Shown: positions 52,760 through 64,000 of the stretch, one piece after another | Position numbering within the stretch: the stretch's first letter is position 1 | How the letters are laid out: the number at the start of each line of letters is the position of its first letter | DNA from: Ceratobasidium sp. AG-K | Lineage: Eukaryota > Basidiomycota > Agaricomycetes > Cantharellales > Ceratobasidiaceae | DNA length: 64,000 nt | NCBI GenBank assembly: GCA_037039685.1 | Contig: JAWNGF010000016.1 | Coordinates: 434,001 to 498,000, forward strand | Direction: 5' to 3' | Notes under the pieces: model-generated | Database searches by the model: none | Told to the model about the DNA's origin: nothing | The model's input: the letters and a program-made list of their open reading frames with translations, nothing else | Translations under genes and position numbers: made by a program

Positions 52760-54822
52760 CTAACTAGCTATCTTCTTGTCCAGCAAAGACTTTATCCGAT
52801 CACTGTCCTTCTTTACGGGGCCGAAACGAAGACGCGACTGGGTTTTACCAGGAGTGGCTGGGGGCATCTGGGGACGGAAAGGGTGACGAGCCTCGGTAAG
52901 AGATGCCTGTGGGACCTCATTTCCTGACGAGCGCTCGACCATGGCTCCACCAAAGCCTGTGGGTAACGATCGCCACACTTCGCTCATCGCCCTCGCAATG
53001 TCTCCTTTCACGAGTGGGCCAGCAGCCAATCCGAACGTATCTACGCGGCACGCGTGATCTTCGATGCGGCGACGCAGGTGGGCCTGGAAGTCGGCTATTG
53101 TCCAGGATGCATTTTCAGACTGTTGTCGTCACAAGCCATGGGACAGAAGTCGCTTGCGTCAATCATGGCGCATTTACGGGCCAGGCTGAGTAGGCGATGC
53201 TTACCGATGCGATGGTGATGACTTTTGAGGCAGTTAGCGGAGGCAACGCTTCACTGATCAACCTGGATACTGCGAAGTCCAAGTGGTAGTACCATTGATT
53301 CCGTTGGAGCTCCGTATGAATAAGGTGAAGTGCTTTGCCTCGCGTGTCGATACACGGGAGCCGATAAACTTCAAAAAGACTTATTGACAGATCGTGACGG
53401 TTGCTCATGACATTTTCTGTGATCTGCCTGTATTGATCGTCCAATTGGCGAAAGGCTACAGTCTTCCCTGCCTGTAGGGCCATTGATACACAATGATACG
53501 CGATCCGTGCCCGAAGGCGAATATCTGGGTGTACGCTTTATGAGATGATTTACTTTAGCGAACACAGATGTAGTAGCCTCACCCGATTTGTCATATCCGC
53601 CCATCGAGTTATCCCTAGAGAACCTCAGAAAGACGAGAGGGATAGCGCACACACCGAGAACAGCTCCCCCAACGGAAGCTAGCACCTCAGTCATACCCGA
53701 GCGCCTGCCATTTTCGACCTGTGCCATTTTGTAGTCCCGGTATACGGATTCCCTCATCCGTTTCCGGTGATTGGCTGTCGACACACAATTTTGCTCAACG
53801 ACCATGCGCTGAGTAAGGGGGTCCTTGAGCTCGGTGGCAGGGAAAATCAAGTGGTTGGTGGGTCCCAGCAGTCTCCGAAGCATCGTTGCGCTGGGACTGT
53901 CACCACGGAACGCCTCGCTAGTGCTACTCTCCACGTGTGGTGACAGAGATTTCTGGCTAGCCGCCTGCAGATCTGTCTCCCACAATGTCTCGGCTAACCC
54001 CCCTCTCAAGCTTTCACAGGCATCAGACCCGAGTCCAGAGCGGAGAGCCTCCAGCACGTGGTTTGTGGTGTCTGGGGCGTCGGGTTCGAGAAGTGAGCAC
54101 ACACCGATGCTAAAGTGGTCGTGAACGTCATCGTGTTTCATTCGAGGCAGCTCATTCATTGCGCCGTCAACCATCGTCGACCAAGCATCCGAAGTAAGCA
54201 GCTTTTCCCACTCGCCAACGCGCCGAGTAAGGACTGCGAGTACAGTAATGCACATAAAGTAGCAGTTGTACCGTTGCAATGTGTACAGCGACGCTCGGGA
54301 ATGTCGCTGCATGGAGTAGCAGACAGCAAGGATATCAAGCAGGTCGAACGGATGTGGGAACTGAACAGCAATGACCACTTCGGAGGGCTGTTGGCCCGCT
54401 GGGGTGGTGACATAGTCTCCGGGAGGAAACCACTGGATGATGTCGTGTGCGGTAGATCCGACAAAGCGGAGTGCGTCGGTGCGTGAGCCATCACCCATTC
54501 GCTCAAGACGGCACGTCGCGCCATCGGTAAGATTAATCACTAGAAACTCGTGGAAGAACGGTGCATTGAGGGTTTTGCGATGCTCGATAGATGTAAACTG
54601 TGTTGAAGAGGGTGAGATCGAGTCGTACCACTTGGTGGCCTTGCAGCTGGGGTCTCGCCACTCTCGGTGGAACTCCAACCCGAACGGCTTGGTCTTGAGC
54701 TCGGGGTCGTCAGCCCGGCTGGACAAGCACGCACTGAGGGTGACAAAGGACGCCAGCGACTCACGGATGTACTCGTCGCGGTCTTGAGATATCTGTGAGC
54801 GGAGTGGGATACGGAGCTTCAT
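52760..54822 (-). CDS. Lineage-specific protein of unknown function, single membrane helix
   Basis: Three exons (53583-54822, 53205-53524, 52760-53119) join to 639 residues in frame; introns are 53525-53582 and 53120-53204. The N-terminal 180 residues resemble a globular domain with FHREWRDPSCKATKWYDSIS, FFHEFLVINLTDGATCRLER and a Tyr/Cys-rich segment LYTLQRYNCYFMC. A helix at about GMTEVLASVGGAVLGVCAIPLVFL could span the membrane. The rest is helical. I recall similar proteins as a multi-copy uncharacterised family in Rhizoctonia genomes, but have not searched. No catalytic motif is evident. Function is unknown. Confidence 0.7.
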
Positions 54823-55694
54823 GGTTGGATGGAATTAGATGGGTCAGAAAGCGAATCAATTGAAAGTAGGAATATTCGGTAACTCAGAGTCAAGGTGGGT
54901 TGTCGAAGAGAGGTTTAAAACTGCTCAGCTCTCTTTGTATAGTCAACGCACCTACCACCCGGCTTGAGGATCAAAACGTGCAGTATACGTACACAGCAGA
55001 AGTTCGTGGCGATGAGCAGCAGTCCTGTGTTCTAATTACAAATGCGAACCGGCTCCAAGTTCGGTCCCGGTGATTGTTGCCACCCGATCCACATAATCCA
55101 TCCAAGCAGAGCCACATCGATATCCTTCGTGTTTTACTTATCAAACTCTTATACATTATCTTATTCACACACAGATTACATGTAGCACTTCTAGGGATAA
55201 TATGTTCCACGAAGCCACGCCCGAGCCGATGCTAGAAGTGCTAATTCGTTGCTTGGGTCGAGTACTACGGTCGGACTCGTCTCCGACCCAGTAGGCGGCG
55301 ATGGCAAGTGCTGTGGACTCTAAACCGTATCTTACCCATTGTGATATGTAACCAGCTGTCGTTTATTGAAAGCAGTGGTCTGGATCGTACAGCTGTGCGA
55401 ACTTTCAACTGCAAAGTTCTCTCAATGAAAATGATAGATCCACTATAACGACGCTTCCATGATATAAATCTCAGGGTAGCATGGTCTTAGTTTCTGCACC
55501 CAAATAGGCAGCTCAGGTTTTCTCGGTAACTACGAATACGTGAGAAATAGGATGTAGGTGCGAGATCACCGGCGTTAATGCATACTAATAGCGACACCAA
55601 TAGATGTACAACGAAAAGGAAAACCCCATCGTTACAATTGGACTGGCACCAAGGTATCCCATGATACAGTCTGAAACTAAATAAGCCCGGCATT
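54823..55694. other. Spacer, no gene recognised
   Basis: About 870 bp between the start of the 639-residue gene and the stop of PRP40. It should hold the promoter of the first and the 3' end of the second. No open frame over 80 codons and no repeat were noticed. Confidence 0.5.
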
Positions 55695-58622
55695 TTATAT
55701 CTCTCCTTCCTCAGGACTATCCTCGCGCCCGTCGACTTCCATCCGAGTTTTCTGTAAAATAATCAGTATTCACTTCAGAACGGGCAAACTGGGACCTTAC
55801 TTTGCGAGCCCGGTCGTCCGCATAATCCAACTCGTACTTCTCTTGTCCAGCCGGACGGGGATCCACATCCATTGCATCATGGCGGTGCCGATCCGAACGA
55901 TGGCCCCGGTCCCGCTCGTCACGTTCGTATCTTGATCCCCGGTAGTCGCGGTCTCGATCCCGGTCCCTGTCACGGTAATCCCGGTCTCGGTCTCGGTCGC
56001 GGTCCCGATAGTCACGATCACGATCACGGTGAGCCCGGTCATCATCGTGCCCGTGTCGGCGATCGTCATAGTCGCGGTGGTGGCGCGATCGCGAGTCTCG
56101 GTCACGGTCTCTCTCGCGCTCTCGGTCCCGGTCATAGACATGATGCGAGGGTTCTTTGCGCTTGCGACTGGTGGTTGAACCTCCATCTTCAGAGATCTCC
56201 TTGAGTTTCTCCTGAAATTACGTTGAGCGACTGGTTGGGTAACGGGGCGGGGGTACTAACCTTTTGTTTACGCACATACTTGGCGAACGCAGCTGCCCGA
56301 GTTTCCTCGTCCTCGATGGCCCTGTATTCCTTCAAGTCTTGCATCATAGGGACAGCCTGAAGTGACCTCAATATCGAGCCTCCTAATGCCAAATAAATAG
56401 TCTTACCTGTTCATAAGACACATCTAGTCCAATGGGGGGATCCATCTTTTTGAGAGCACTGCGAAGATCCTCAATCTGGTGTCTTTTGCGTCGCTCGGCT
56501 TTCCGCGTCTCCTCGGCGGCCTTTTGGTTCACTTCTTCTTTGAACTATAATATGAACTACTGTGAGCAGAGGCACGCCAGTCAAAAACTAGTAGTGACTA
56601 ACCGTTTCAAAGACCTCGACGATATCCTTGTCAGTCAACACCTCAGTGTCTTTGGATCCCCGAACGGCCGCTCGCAGTCCGTCCTCAGTCATGGCGGCAT
56701 TGAATTTGAGACCCTTTGCCTCCATTGCACGATTGACACGAGCAACTTTTTCTTCCAACGCTTGATCAAACTGGTCCACCACGTCCCAGAACAGTTCAAT
56801 CGGGTTCGAACCTGGCGTGCCGAGGAGGTTTAGGTAGCGCTCATCTTCGGCAAAGAGAGGGTAGACAGTCTTCCATTTAGTTTTGGCACGAATGTGGCCA
56901 TTTTTGACGAGTTCCTCCAATAGCTCCTATAGGGGCGGTTAGTGGGGGTACGGCCAAGTTCGCACAGGACATACTCTGAAATTCTCGCGGGCTTTACGCT
57001 CCTTCCTAGCCTTTTCCATGGCCTTTTTCTGTGTTTCCTCTTGGTAAGTTCGCTCTTGAGCTCGAGAGTAGTCTTCGAAAGCGAGTAGCATATCCAATGG
57101 CCCGAGATTGCGTAGCTCCTGATCCTCTTGCCACTCGTCGCTCTCAAGGACGCGTTGCTGGGCGGTGCGCCATTTGGTAACGACATCAACATCGAGTTCT
57201 TTGAAGAGCTGAACAATGCGTGCCATGTTTTTGGTTTTGAGCTCGCGTTGCTTAATCTGCAGCGATAATGTCAATAAGAGCAGGTAATGTCTCCGACTAG
57301 CTACTCACAGTCTCGGCGTTCTTGAGCTCCTCGATAAATTCCTCAAAGATAACCTTTCGCTCCTCCGGGATTTTAGCGGCGTTCCAGGCAGAAACTTTGG
57401 CAAACAGCTTTTCGGCTGTGGGGAAAGTGGTATAGTAAAATACATCTTTCGAGTTGGTCAGGAGTGTGCGTATGCCCGGGCGAGCTTTGGCGATTCGAGC
57501 ATCGCGCTCCTCCCTCTCCTTGGTCTTGATTGCCTCGACATACTGCAAGCCACCGTTAGTCGTGAAATCAAGTAAAGATCAACCAGTGGCCCACCTTTTG
57601 CCAAGCCGCCTTTTTCTCCGCCAACGACCCCAGCGCTTTGTACAGCGGGTCTGTAATGATTGCACGCATGGTCCTGTCCCAAGTCCAGGTCGCATCCACA
57701 CCAGCCTTTTTCAAGAGATGGAAGAATGCCTTTTCTGCCTCGTCATGCGTTGGGAATCCGCCAGGCGGGATCACTGGGTCGTCGGGCATATTTGGTCTCG
57801 TGGGCAGCGGCGATCCTCCTCCAGCAAGGATGGGGGCAGGCATAAAGCCAGGCATGCCAGGTTGCGGCATGAAACCTGGAGCGCCGGGCATGCGCATTCC
57901 ACCTGGTCCAACAAGCGCAAGGTTCGGGTTGATTGGGAGCCCGGGAACCGCAGGAAGGCCGTCTCCGTGGGCAATGGGACCAGCCACAAAGTTGGGTGCG
58001 CCAGGACGAGCACTGTGCTACAATATTTAGCAGGTGGCTACGAGACAAATAAACGACGTACGGTAGACCAACCGGCATCGGGTTCTCTTTGTTGACCTTT
58101 TCCATGAGCTCTACGAGTTCTGGGGGCATTTCCCATTTCGACTCTTTGGTTTGAGACTGTCAAGATGATTAGCAACAAGACAACGCCAGATGAGCATTAC
58201 ACACATGGTACCAGTATTTCCGTCCCTGGGACGTGTGCTCCTTCCAAGGCGTCTTTGCCATTGCTCTCTGAATCCCAAAATGAATACAAGTCAGCCTTAG
58301 GATCGTCCAACATACATTGACGCCCCACCTCAAATGGCGTTTTGAGTTCCTCAGGTTTCTCCCATGAGCTGGCTTTGGTTTGTGTCTGCCCAGGTGCGGT
58401 TAGAGCAGGCTTTGTGCGACCGATGAGTGGAACATACATTGTACCAGTAAATCCTACCCTCTGGGTTGCGGTACTCGGTCTGTAAACATCATGTCAGCTC
58501 CAGTGGAAACCAATAATAACAATGCAATGCAAACTGACCCATAGCCCAGGAAGTGCTGTAGAAGCCTATCACACAGCACATGTCAGTCATACACAACCAA
58601 TTAATGCCTTAAAACATACCAT
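55695..58622 (-). CDS. PRP40: PRP40 U1 snRNP-associated splicing factor
   Basis: Fourteen exons (58620-58622, 58539-58565, 58438-58479, 58329-58385, 58205-58267, 58062-58156, 57595-58012, 57309-57542, 56975-57256, 56603-56926, 56407-56544, 56261-56356, 55801-56211, 55695-55751) total 2247 nt, giving 748 residues. The first coding exon is only the ATG. Two WW domains follow (GRIYWYNTQTKASSW and GRKYWYHTQTKESKW), then a Pro/Gly/Met-rich linker. A row of FF domains runs from about residue 160. The C-terminus is a long Arg/Asp repeat tail. PRP40 bridges U1 snRNP to the branch-site complex and binds proline-rich proteins through its WW domains. It is divergent from the RBR gene over 126 bp. Confidence 0.95.
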
Positions 58623-58748
58623 TGTGAACACACCAGGTCACGTTGAAACTGGTGGAGAGACTTGCAGTTGGGCGCTAACAGGGTCCATGGACCGAGGCGC
58701 TTACCAACGCACTTGCCCTGTGGTGAGCCACCCGAGGCCGACCCAGCG
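58623..58748. promoter_or_regulatory. Very short bidirectional promoter, PRP40 and RBR ligase
   Basis: The two start codons are 126 bp apart on opposite strands. Both 5' untranslated regions and core promoters must overlap here. No TATA box was recognised. Confidence 0.5.
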
Positions 58749-61145
58749 ATGGCAGAAAATAAGGCGAAAGCTACCGAATCTAAATCGTCGTCATCTAAAA
58801 CACGTTCGCCTGATACATCAAAATACGAACGACGCTCGTCCCAAGGCAAATCCTCTGTTGACCGTACATCAACTTCGAGCAGGAGTTCACGCGATCATGT
58901 GTCTAGGCACAGCAGGAACGCAAGCTCGTACGCATCCAAAACTGGTGCGGTCGGCGTAAAGCTGTTGGTCGATCCCGCTAGCCACCTTTCGCCCGATGAG
59001 AAGATCCAGCGGGTATTATCTGGGGAAACCCATATCATTTCTTATGCTGGAACCAGTCAATACAGCCAGGGTGCTCCTTCTGCGTGTGGTCTAGCTGCTC
59101 TGAATGCTATCCGTATTGCTTTCGACAAGCCTTTGCAGGGAGCTATCGGAGTGGACTTGATTAAATCGTTAAGTTCACACAACACGCACATTGTAAGTAT
59201 AAATGAGACTGCCTGGCCCCACTCTTATTTCAGGTGAACAGGACGCGACAGCAATTTGTGCTCACTGGCCGAGCCGTGGTCACCTCGAACCGGATCACCT
59301 ATTCGAGTTGCCCTTGTTTAGCCAGGCAATGAAGGTTTATGATAGACATGACAAATTAGTCGGATACGAATCGTTCTTGTCCATGCTCACGTACGTCCCC
59401 AGTCACTTTTTCCTGTCCGGGTCCGACTTTTAGACTGAATTTATCTCAGCGCTCTACAAACAAATGAGGCGAGGGACGATGTAACCGCAACACTCATCAC
59501 CCGACCACCTGAAATCGTATCTGCTCTACGCATCCCCTTCTCCGACAAATCCAAAGAAAAGCCAACGATTCGATGCATATATGCGATCTTCGACTCTCAT
59601 TCGCGCCCTGAACACCCCACCGGAGCAGGCCTCACTCTCTTACCGTCGATCACCGCTGCGGCAAACCACCTTACTGCACTCCTTCGGGTCAACATGAACG
59701 TTCGATCGACCGCACTCCAGTGGGAAGCTCAGCTCATGTCTCAGTTCTCGGCTCATCTTGTATGTCGAGCCGAGTGGCGAGAGCCACAACAAGAGCGCGC
59801 GACGCGTATGGCAGCAATATATCAGGCAAATGCCGGCATGTTACGTGCGATGGAGGCTGAGGATGAGATTAAGCGCGCCAAGAGCGAAGCGAACGAGTTG
59901 CGTGAAAGAGTGAAGAAGCTGGAACGCGAATTAGTAGGTTATTTCTTTATGTTTTGATTTGAGATATTGATCCTTGTTGTAGCATTTTGCTCACCAAGCC
60001 TTGGACTCGAAGCCTAAAGATTCTGCCTCGACTCCGCCCAAAGCCACAGAAGACACCCAAACCAATAACGAAAAGCTGTACCCGCCTGGGCTATCCGAGG
60101 ATGCGCTTCTCGCTCTGAAAATGCAAGAGGAATTCGATGCCGAAGACCAGCTTCTTACTGAACTTGCTGGCGAAGAGCCCAGCGCAAACAACATGTTTGA
60201 TTGCGGAATTTGTTTCGAAACGTATCATACAGGAGCCCTCGCGCCTATGGAAGGATGTGATCATTCATATTGCCGAGAGTGTATGCGGGATTACATCAAG
60301 TCCAAGCTGAGCTCCCGCGCCTTCCCGATTTTATGTCCAACCTGCCACGCCACAAAGGACAGTGGGACTCAAGGAAGTGAGTCTACCGGTTTCAGGAGAG
60401 TTTGAATTGACACCTTCAACGGTGAAATAGAAGCGGGACAGGATCTCGTTGAAACGATTGGATTGGACGAAAAGGAATATGCGACGTATGTTGAGCTGTC
60501 CCTCGCGTCGCTCTCCACCATGGTTCATTGTCGCAAATGTAAGTTTTTCCCATTATCCCGGACCATATCTGACAAAGTACAGGTCAACGGGCGGCATTTG
60601 TTGTAAAGGCGGATCTCGAATCTGAAGAAACTGAGATCAGTTGCCCGCTACCAGATTGCGACTACAAGTGGTGTAAGAACTGTAATAAATCTTTGGAAGG
60701 CGAGCAAGAGAAACATTCGTGCGACGGAACGACTGAATTACGAGAGCTGATGGCCAACGAGGGGTGGAAGGTGCGGCTGAGACTGCTCGAGCCCGAACAT
60801 ACACATTGACCGTAAAGCGAGCAGGAATGTCCCGGGTGCAAGACGCCGATCAGTCGAAACGAGGGATGCTACCATATGACTGTGGGTATTTGCAAACTTT
60901 TATATGCATGACTGACCCACTATTGTTAGTGCGGTACCCCCGGTTGCAACTCGTGAGTCCATGTATAGCACGCATATAGCCAGTCTAACAATACTTGTAG
61001 CCATTTTTGTTACCGCTGTGGTGACCTCATCACGCAGTCATTGGACCGGTCTACTATTCAATCTGCGGTGAACGAACATTTCCGTGGCAAGTGTACTATG
61101 TTTGATTCGCCTGTGCTTTCTTTTGTGCAACGTATGCGGCGGTGA
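58749..61145 (+). CDS. RING-IBR-RING ubiquitin ligase with papain-like N-terminal region
   Basis: Nine exons (58749-59192, 59242-59390, 59450-59933, 59983-60376, 60431-60538, 60583-60770, 60825-60881, 60930-60952, 61001-61145) give 663 residues. The C-terminal third is a full RBR module. RING1 starts at CGICFETYHTG, the IBR at HCRKCQRAA, and RING2 at ECPGCKTPISRNEGCYHMTC. C604 is at the position of the catalytic cysteine that carries ubiquitin. A coiled coil precedes RING1. The N-terminal part has QGAPSACGLAALN, with Q107 and C113 spaced as the papain oxyanion Gln and catalytic Cys. Further on is FDSH, with D246 and H248 in D-x-H order as in some viral and cellular deubiquitinases. This domain assignment is inference. 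The first 60 residues are Ser/Arg-rich. Confidence 0.88.
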
Positions 61146-61373
61146 GTGGGCACTGGGTGAGGTATTTCATACACGGTCTTGCATTGTCTATTACCCGGGG
61201 GTTCGAATGAGAGGAATATGAATAGAATACAAATTAGAATTGAAACAGAGTGTGGTTTTAGCGGCTGCGGAATAGACATCAATGTCAAACGCCATAATAG
61301 ATAAGTGTCCATAAGTAGTATCACATCAAGTATGGTCCATGGTACGAAGATCGAAATGCGGCACGATTAAATA

Positions 61374-62810
61374 TCAACGGGAGTGTGGGTGGTCGAAGAA
61401 CAAGTCAGCGGGGCTATGAATCGAGCTAGGAGCTTGGCGTCCCCATCCCATGCGGCCGGGCGTTTGCCGAAGGGTTGATGGCTGTTCGCGACCCTCAGTT
61501 GCGGGTGGAGCAGCGGCGCCTGTCTCGTTAGTATAAATGGTATCCGTGGATGGGTTCTCGTATTGCATCGTGGATAGAGCGGCTGATACATTGGGCGAGA
61601 CCTGGGGCTGGGCGTAAGCCGGGGGCAAAGCCGGAACGGGTGGCGTGTCGGTGCGAATGGCAGATGGTTGGGAGTAGGCCGATGCAGTGCTAGTAGCCCG
61701 AGAGACCCCGGCACTAGATAGGTACGTGTTTTGTCTATATGGGTCGCTATAAGTTGCCCGGGCTGCGATTAAGCTGGGCATCGATCTCGGTCCTGGCCCA
61801 GCCTCGGGCTGATGTACCTCTGGGGTCGCTACGGGGACGGATCGCAACACCTGCTCCTCGTGGCTATGTCCGCTTTCAGATCCTCGGTCAACGATAAAGT
61901 CGGGGTGTGTGGCAGGGGGACTCTGCAAAAACGACATCGGTCGGTAGTTGGAAAAGGGGGTGGCAGTGGACTGTGATGCATTAGACAGACTTCGGGAGTG
62001 CCGGCGATAGGAATCGTCATCCGTGTACCGCTCCTGCTGTTTGCCTGGAGGATATAGCGTTACACTCTCGGTCGACAGGAATGCCTCGCGCTCGCCCATT
62101 TCAGAGCCAATGTCCTTGTGCCTAGCGCCCATTCCTGCAGGGTTGCCCGAGTTATTGCCCGTCGCGTTTGTGGAGAAGCGCCCGGTGTCTTGGAATACTG
62201 CCATTGGCCGGGATTAGTGGTGGTTGTTGGCGGCTGGGGCTTTTTGCTGAATTTCTGGACAACAAACCGGACGCACAAAACGAGCAGCAAAAATCCAAAT
62301 ACGCCTGTACAACCTTAAATTCAAGATCCATGCAATGGCGGTTTGCTAAGGTGACTTACAGACGACAACCAATACTGCAACGGCATAGGGAAAATAGGTG
62401 CTTGACTTGGAGAAGATGTTACTGCTGCTACTGGTCGTAGTAGCTGATGGGCTTGTGGTGGTAGAAGATGATGTAGAGGAAACAGAAGAGGTGGATGAGG
62501 ATGCGGATGTAGATGAGGTGGAAGTGGCGGTCGTTCGTTGAGATGAAGTGGTCGTGCTAGTGGTAGTGGTCGCGGTAGTAGTAGATGTAATGGCAGACGA
62601 AGTGGTAGCAGCCGTGGTTGACCGACTCGTTGACTGTGTTGTGGATGTGCCGGTGATCGCCGTCGTTTGAGCTGTCGTCGTCGCTTGCCGCACCATTAAC
62701 TTGTCACCGTGAGGTACATCAATAGGACCACCATGGGCTGAACCCAGCAAAGACACGAGAATAGAGCACGCCAAGAGGTAGCATAGTACCCGGCGCGGAG
62801 AAGAAACCAT
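61374..62810 (-). CDS. Signal peptide, Ser/Thr-rich, single-pass membrane protein (Mid2-like layout)
   Basis: Exon 1 (62360-62810) opens with a signal peptide (LCYLLACSILVSLLGSAHG), then about 100 residues of almost pure Ser and Thr. That is an expected target of O-mannosylation, for instance by the PMT4 enzyme in this window. After the intron 62305-62359, exon 2 continues a membrane helix (FGFLLLVLCVRFVV) and a basic stop-transfer. The long Ser/Pro-rich cytosolic tail that follows (to 61374) is in a different frame from the helix. The shift lies between 62210 and 62280. Either one base is missing, or the helix exon is alternatively spliced: joining 62360 directly to an acceptor near 62213 also restores frame. 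The layout resembles wall-stress sensors, but no sequence identity is claimed. Confidence 0.65.
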
Positions 62811-63255
62811 GATGATTGAAGGGGAGAGGCGAACAAAACGAACAACGGCGAATCGAGAGATTAAATGTCCTTGATATTATGCAAATGGAGGATAGGGATG
62901 AGGGAAAGGGAACAAACGGGAGTGCGCAGCGACTGCGCGTGAACATTTATAAAAATCACAGCCCATCGAAGCGGGACAGATTCAAATGCTAAACTCACGA
63001 AGCGCAAGCGCCAACCCTAATCTGCAAATTGTTTGTCACTGCCGTTGCGGCAAGGATGGCGATGCTGTCAGTGATGCACAGCATAGTTCTATTTTTGTCA
63101 ATAGCTATATCCACATAAGGTAAGGCCATGGCTGACCGAGACGTAGCGCTAATGTCCCCAAAAACTAATAGAATATGCTCTGCCATCCTCGTAGTTCGTG
63201 GCCAGCCGTGCTTTCTAGCATACTTCGCGCCTACCCCCCGATCGAAGCCCTATCG
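62811..63255. other. Spacer, no gene recognised
   Basis: About 445 bp between the start of the Ser/Thr-rich protein gene and the stop of BFR2, both on the minus strand. It should hold one promoter and one 3' end. Nothing else was seen. Confidence 0.5.
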
Positions 63256-64000
63256 TCACGATACTGTGAGCTCGCCCCGTCCAATATCCCTGCCCAGCAA
63301 ATTTGCGAATAGTTCGTCAATTTGTTCTTCATGCCATGTCGTTGTGGGTACGGGGACCATAAAGTTTTGGAGTTTCTCGTGGACTTCATACCTAGATGAG
63401 AAGGTATAGCCTCAGACGATCTGACAAAGCCAATCCCACGAACCTCAACTTGCGTCCTTTCGAGGCCTTTGTGTCAACCACCTTTTTGGCTTTCTTCATG
63501 CGCTGTCGCGACGCCCAGTCATCTATACCAGTAGCGCATTTAGTGTGTATTTACGCTCGATGCACCAAGGGCTTGCCTTCCGCTCCAGTCCGGCTATCGA
63601 TCACGTCTCTCAGCAGTGCTTGATAAAAATCCAGATCGTCAAAGACTTCCGCATCACCCTCTGCTCCGTCAGCTTCACCCCCTCTCGCCGACGGGGATTC
63701 TCCGTCGGTCCGCGCAGGCCGCGTGCCAATACGTGCTCCAGCGGATCGCCGAACCCGAGTCCGTCCGATGGCTTTAGCCCCCGATTCGCCCAGCGCCTCT
63801 TCCACAAGCTCGACAGTTGACCGTGTGGCACCCGCACCTCGGAACGACTTGGAGGATAAACTCGAGGGGGTGACCGCAGCAATTTTGTTCGACCATTTTT
63901 GTAGGGTCCGTACACAAGACGGATGGTATCTGGAAGACAAACATGTAAATAGTGACGACAGAGCTTGTGTTGATACCTACGCTGCATCAACCTCGGCCAT
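63256..64000 (-). CDS. BFR2: BFR2/AATF nucleolar protein, C-terminal part (cut by window edge)
   Basis: Exons 63981-64000 (continuing past the window), 63577-63929, 63444-63522 and 63256-63391 join in frame. The signature [15 protein letters not shown] and the C-terminal [20 protein letters not shown] identify the BFR2/AATF/TRAUB family. These nucleolar proteins act in early 18S rRNA processing. Read without splicing, an in-frame TAA at 63551-63553 would end the protein early. Splicing out a GC-AG intron at 63523-63576 (GCAAGC...TATAG, with a CACTAAA branch-like site) removes the stop. It joins GAE to DDWASRQR, as family members read. Only about 195 C-terminal residues are in the window. Confidence 0.85.

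Noticed and set aside
55860..56140. Tandem repeat array
   Set aside because: It is the coding sequence of the Arg/Asp repeat tail of PRP40, in frame and of a type common in splicing factors.
62380..62720. Minisatellite or CRISPR-like repeat array
   Set aside because: The repetitive look comes from Ser/Thr codons in the membrane protein exon. There is no fixed repeat unit and no spacers.
63551..63553. Premature stop in BFR2
   Set aside because: The stop falls inside a GC-AG intron (63523-63576). Splicing it out joins conserved sequence in phase, so it is not a lesion.

Overview
The window is nuclear DNA of a filamentous basidiomycete, most likely a Rhizoctonia/Ceratobasidium-type agaricomycete. 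Genes are closely packed on both strands and broken by many 44-65 nt introns. Accessory genes are of kinds expanded in that lineage: a TPR-CHAT protein, an F-box protein, a BTB protein and a 639-residue protein of unknown function. The genus is an inference from protein style, not from a search.

Layout. 1-3400: gene-poor, with a fragment of a leftward gene at the edge and one small inverted-repeat element. 3401-7040 (+): TPR-CHAT gene with three coding lesions. 7350-9742 (-) and 10520-16500 (+): an anoctamin/TMEM16 and a CSC1/OSCA channel gene, head to head over a 777 bp gap. 16808-17892 (+): EFM4-like lysine methyltransferase. 17921-21303 (-): SGD1/NOM1. 21385-22748 (-): five-finger CCCH protein. 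22925-23981 (+): SUR2 sphingolipid hydroxylase. 24132-24973 (-): FMP32/CCDC90 mitochondrial protein. 25098-26426 (+): MAK16. 26863-28962 (+): bestrophin-family channel. 29248-31911 (-): GAR-domain cytoskeletal protein. 32597-37003: F-box gene, BTB-like gene and a small ORF. 37099-37697 (-): ribosomal protein eL43. 38148-40873 (-): PMT4-type O-mannosyltransferase. 40989-48803 (-): PRP8. 49275-50642 (-): seven-helix receptor. 50643-52759: relic DNA. 52760-54822 (-): lineage-specific protein. 55695-58622 (-): PRP40. 58749-61145 (+): RING-IBR-RING ligase with a papain-like N-terminal region. 61374-62810 (-): Ser/Thr-rich membrane protein. 63256-64000 (-): BFR2/AATF, running off the end.

Two functional themes stand out. 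One is RNA and ribosome metabolism: NOM1, MAK16, BFR2, eL43, EFM4, PRP8, PRP40 and the CCCH protein. The other is membrane transport and lipids: anoctamin, CSC1, bestrophin, SUR2 and PMT4.

Exon models were built by hand from splice sites plus reading-frame continuity. For most genes the exon lengths add up to an intact frame, which is a strong internal check. Several genes carry apparent single-base lesions, including PRP8 and NOM1, which are expected to be essential. Sequence or assembly error is therefore a serious explanation throughout. Five introns appear to use GC-AG borders, and several very small exons (5, 11, 15, 16 and 17 nt) are needed to keep frame.
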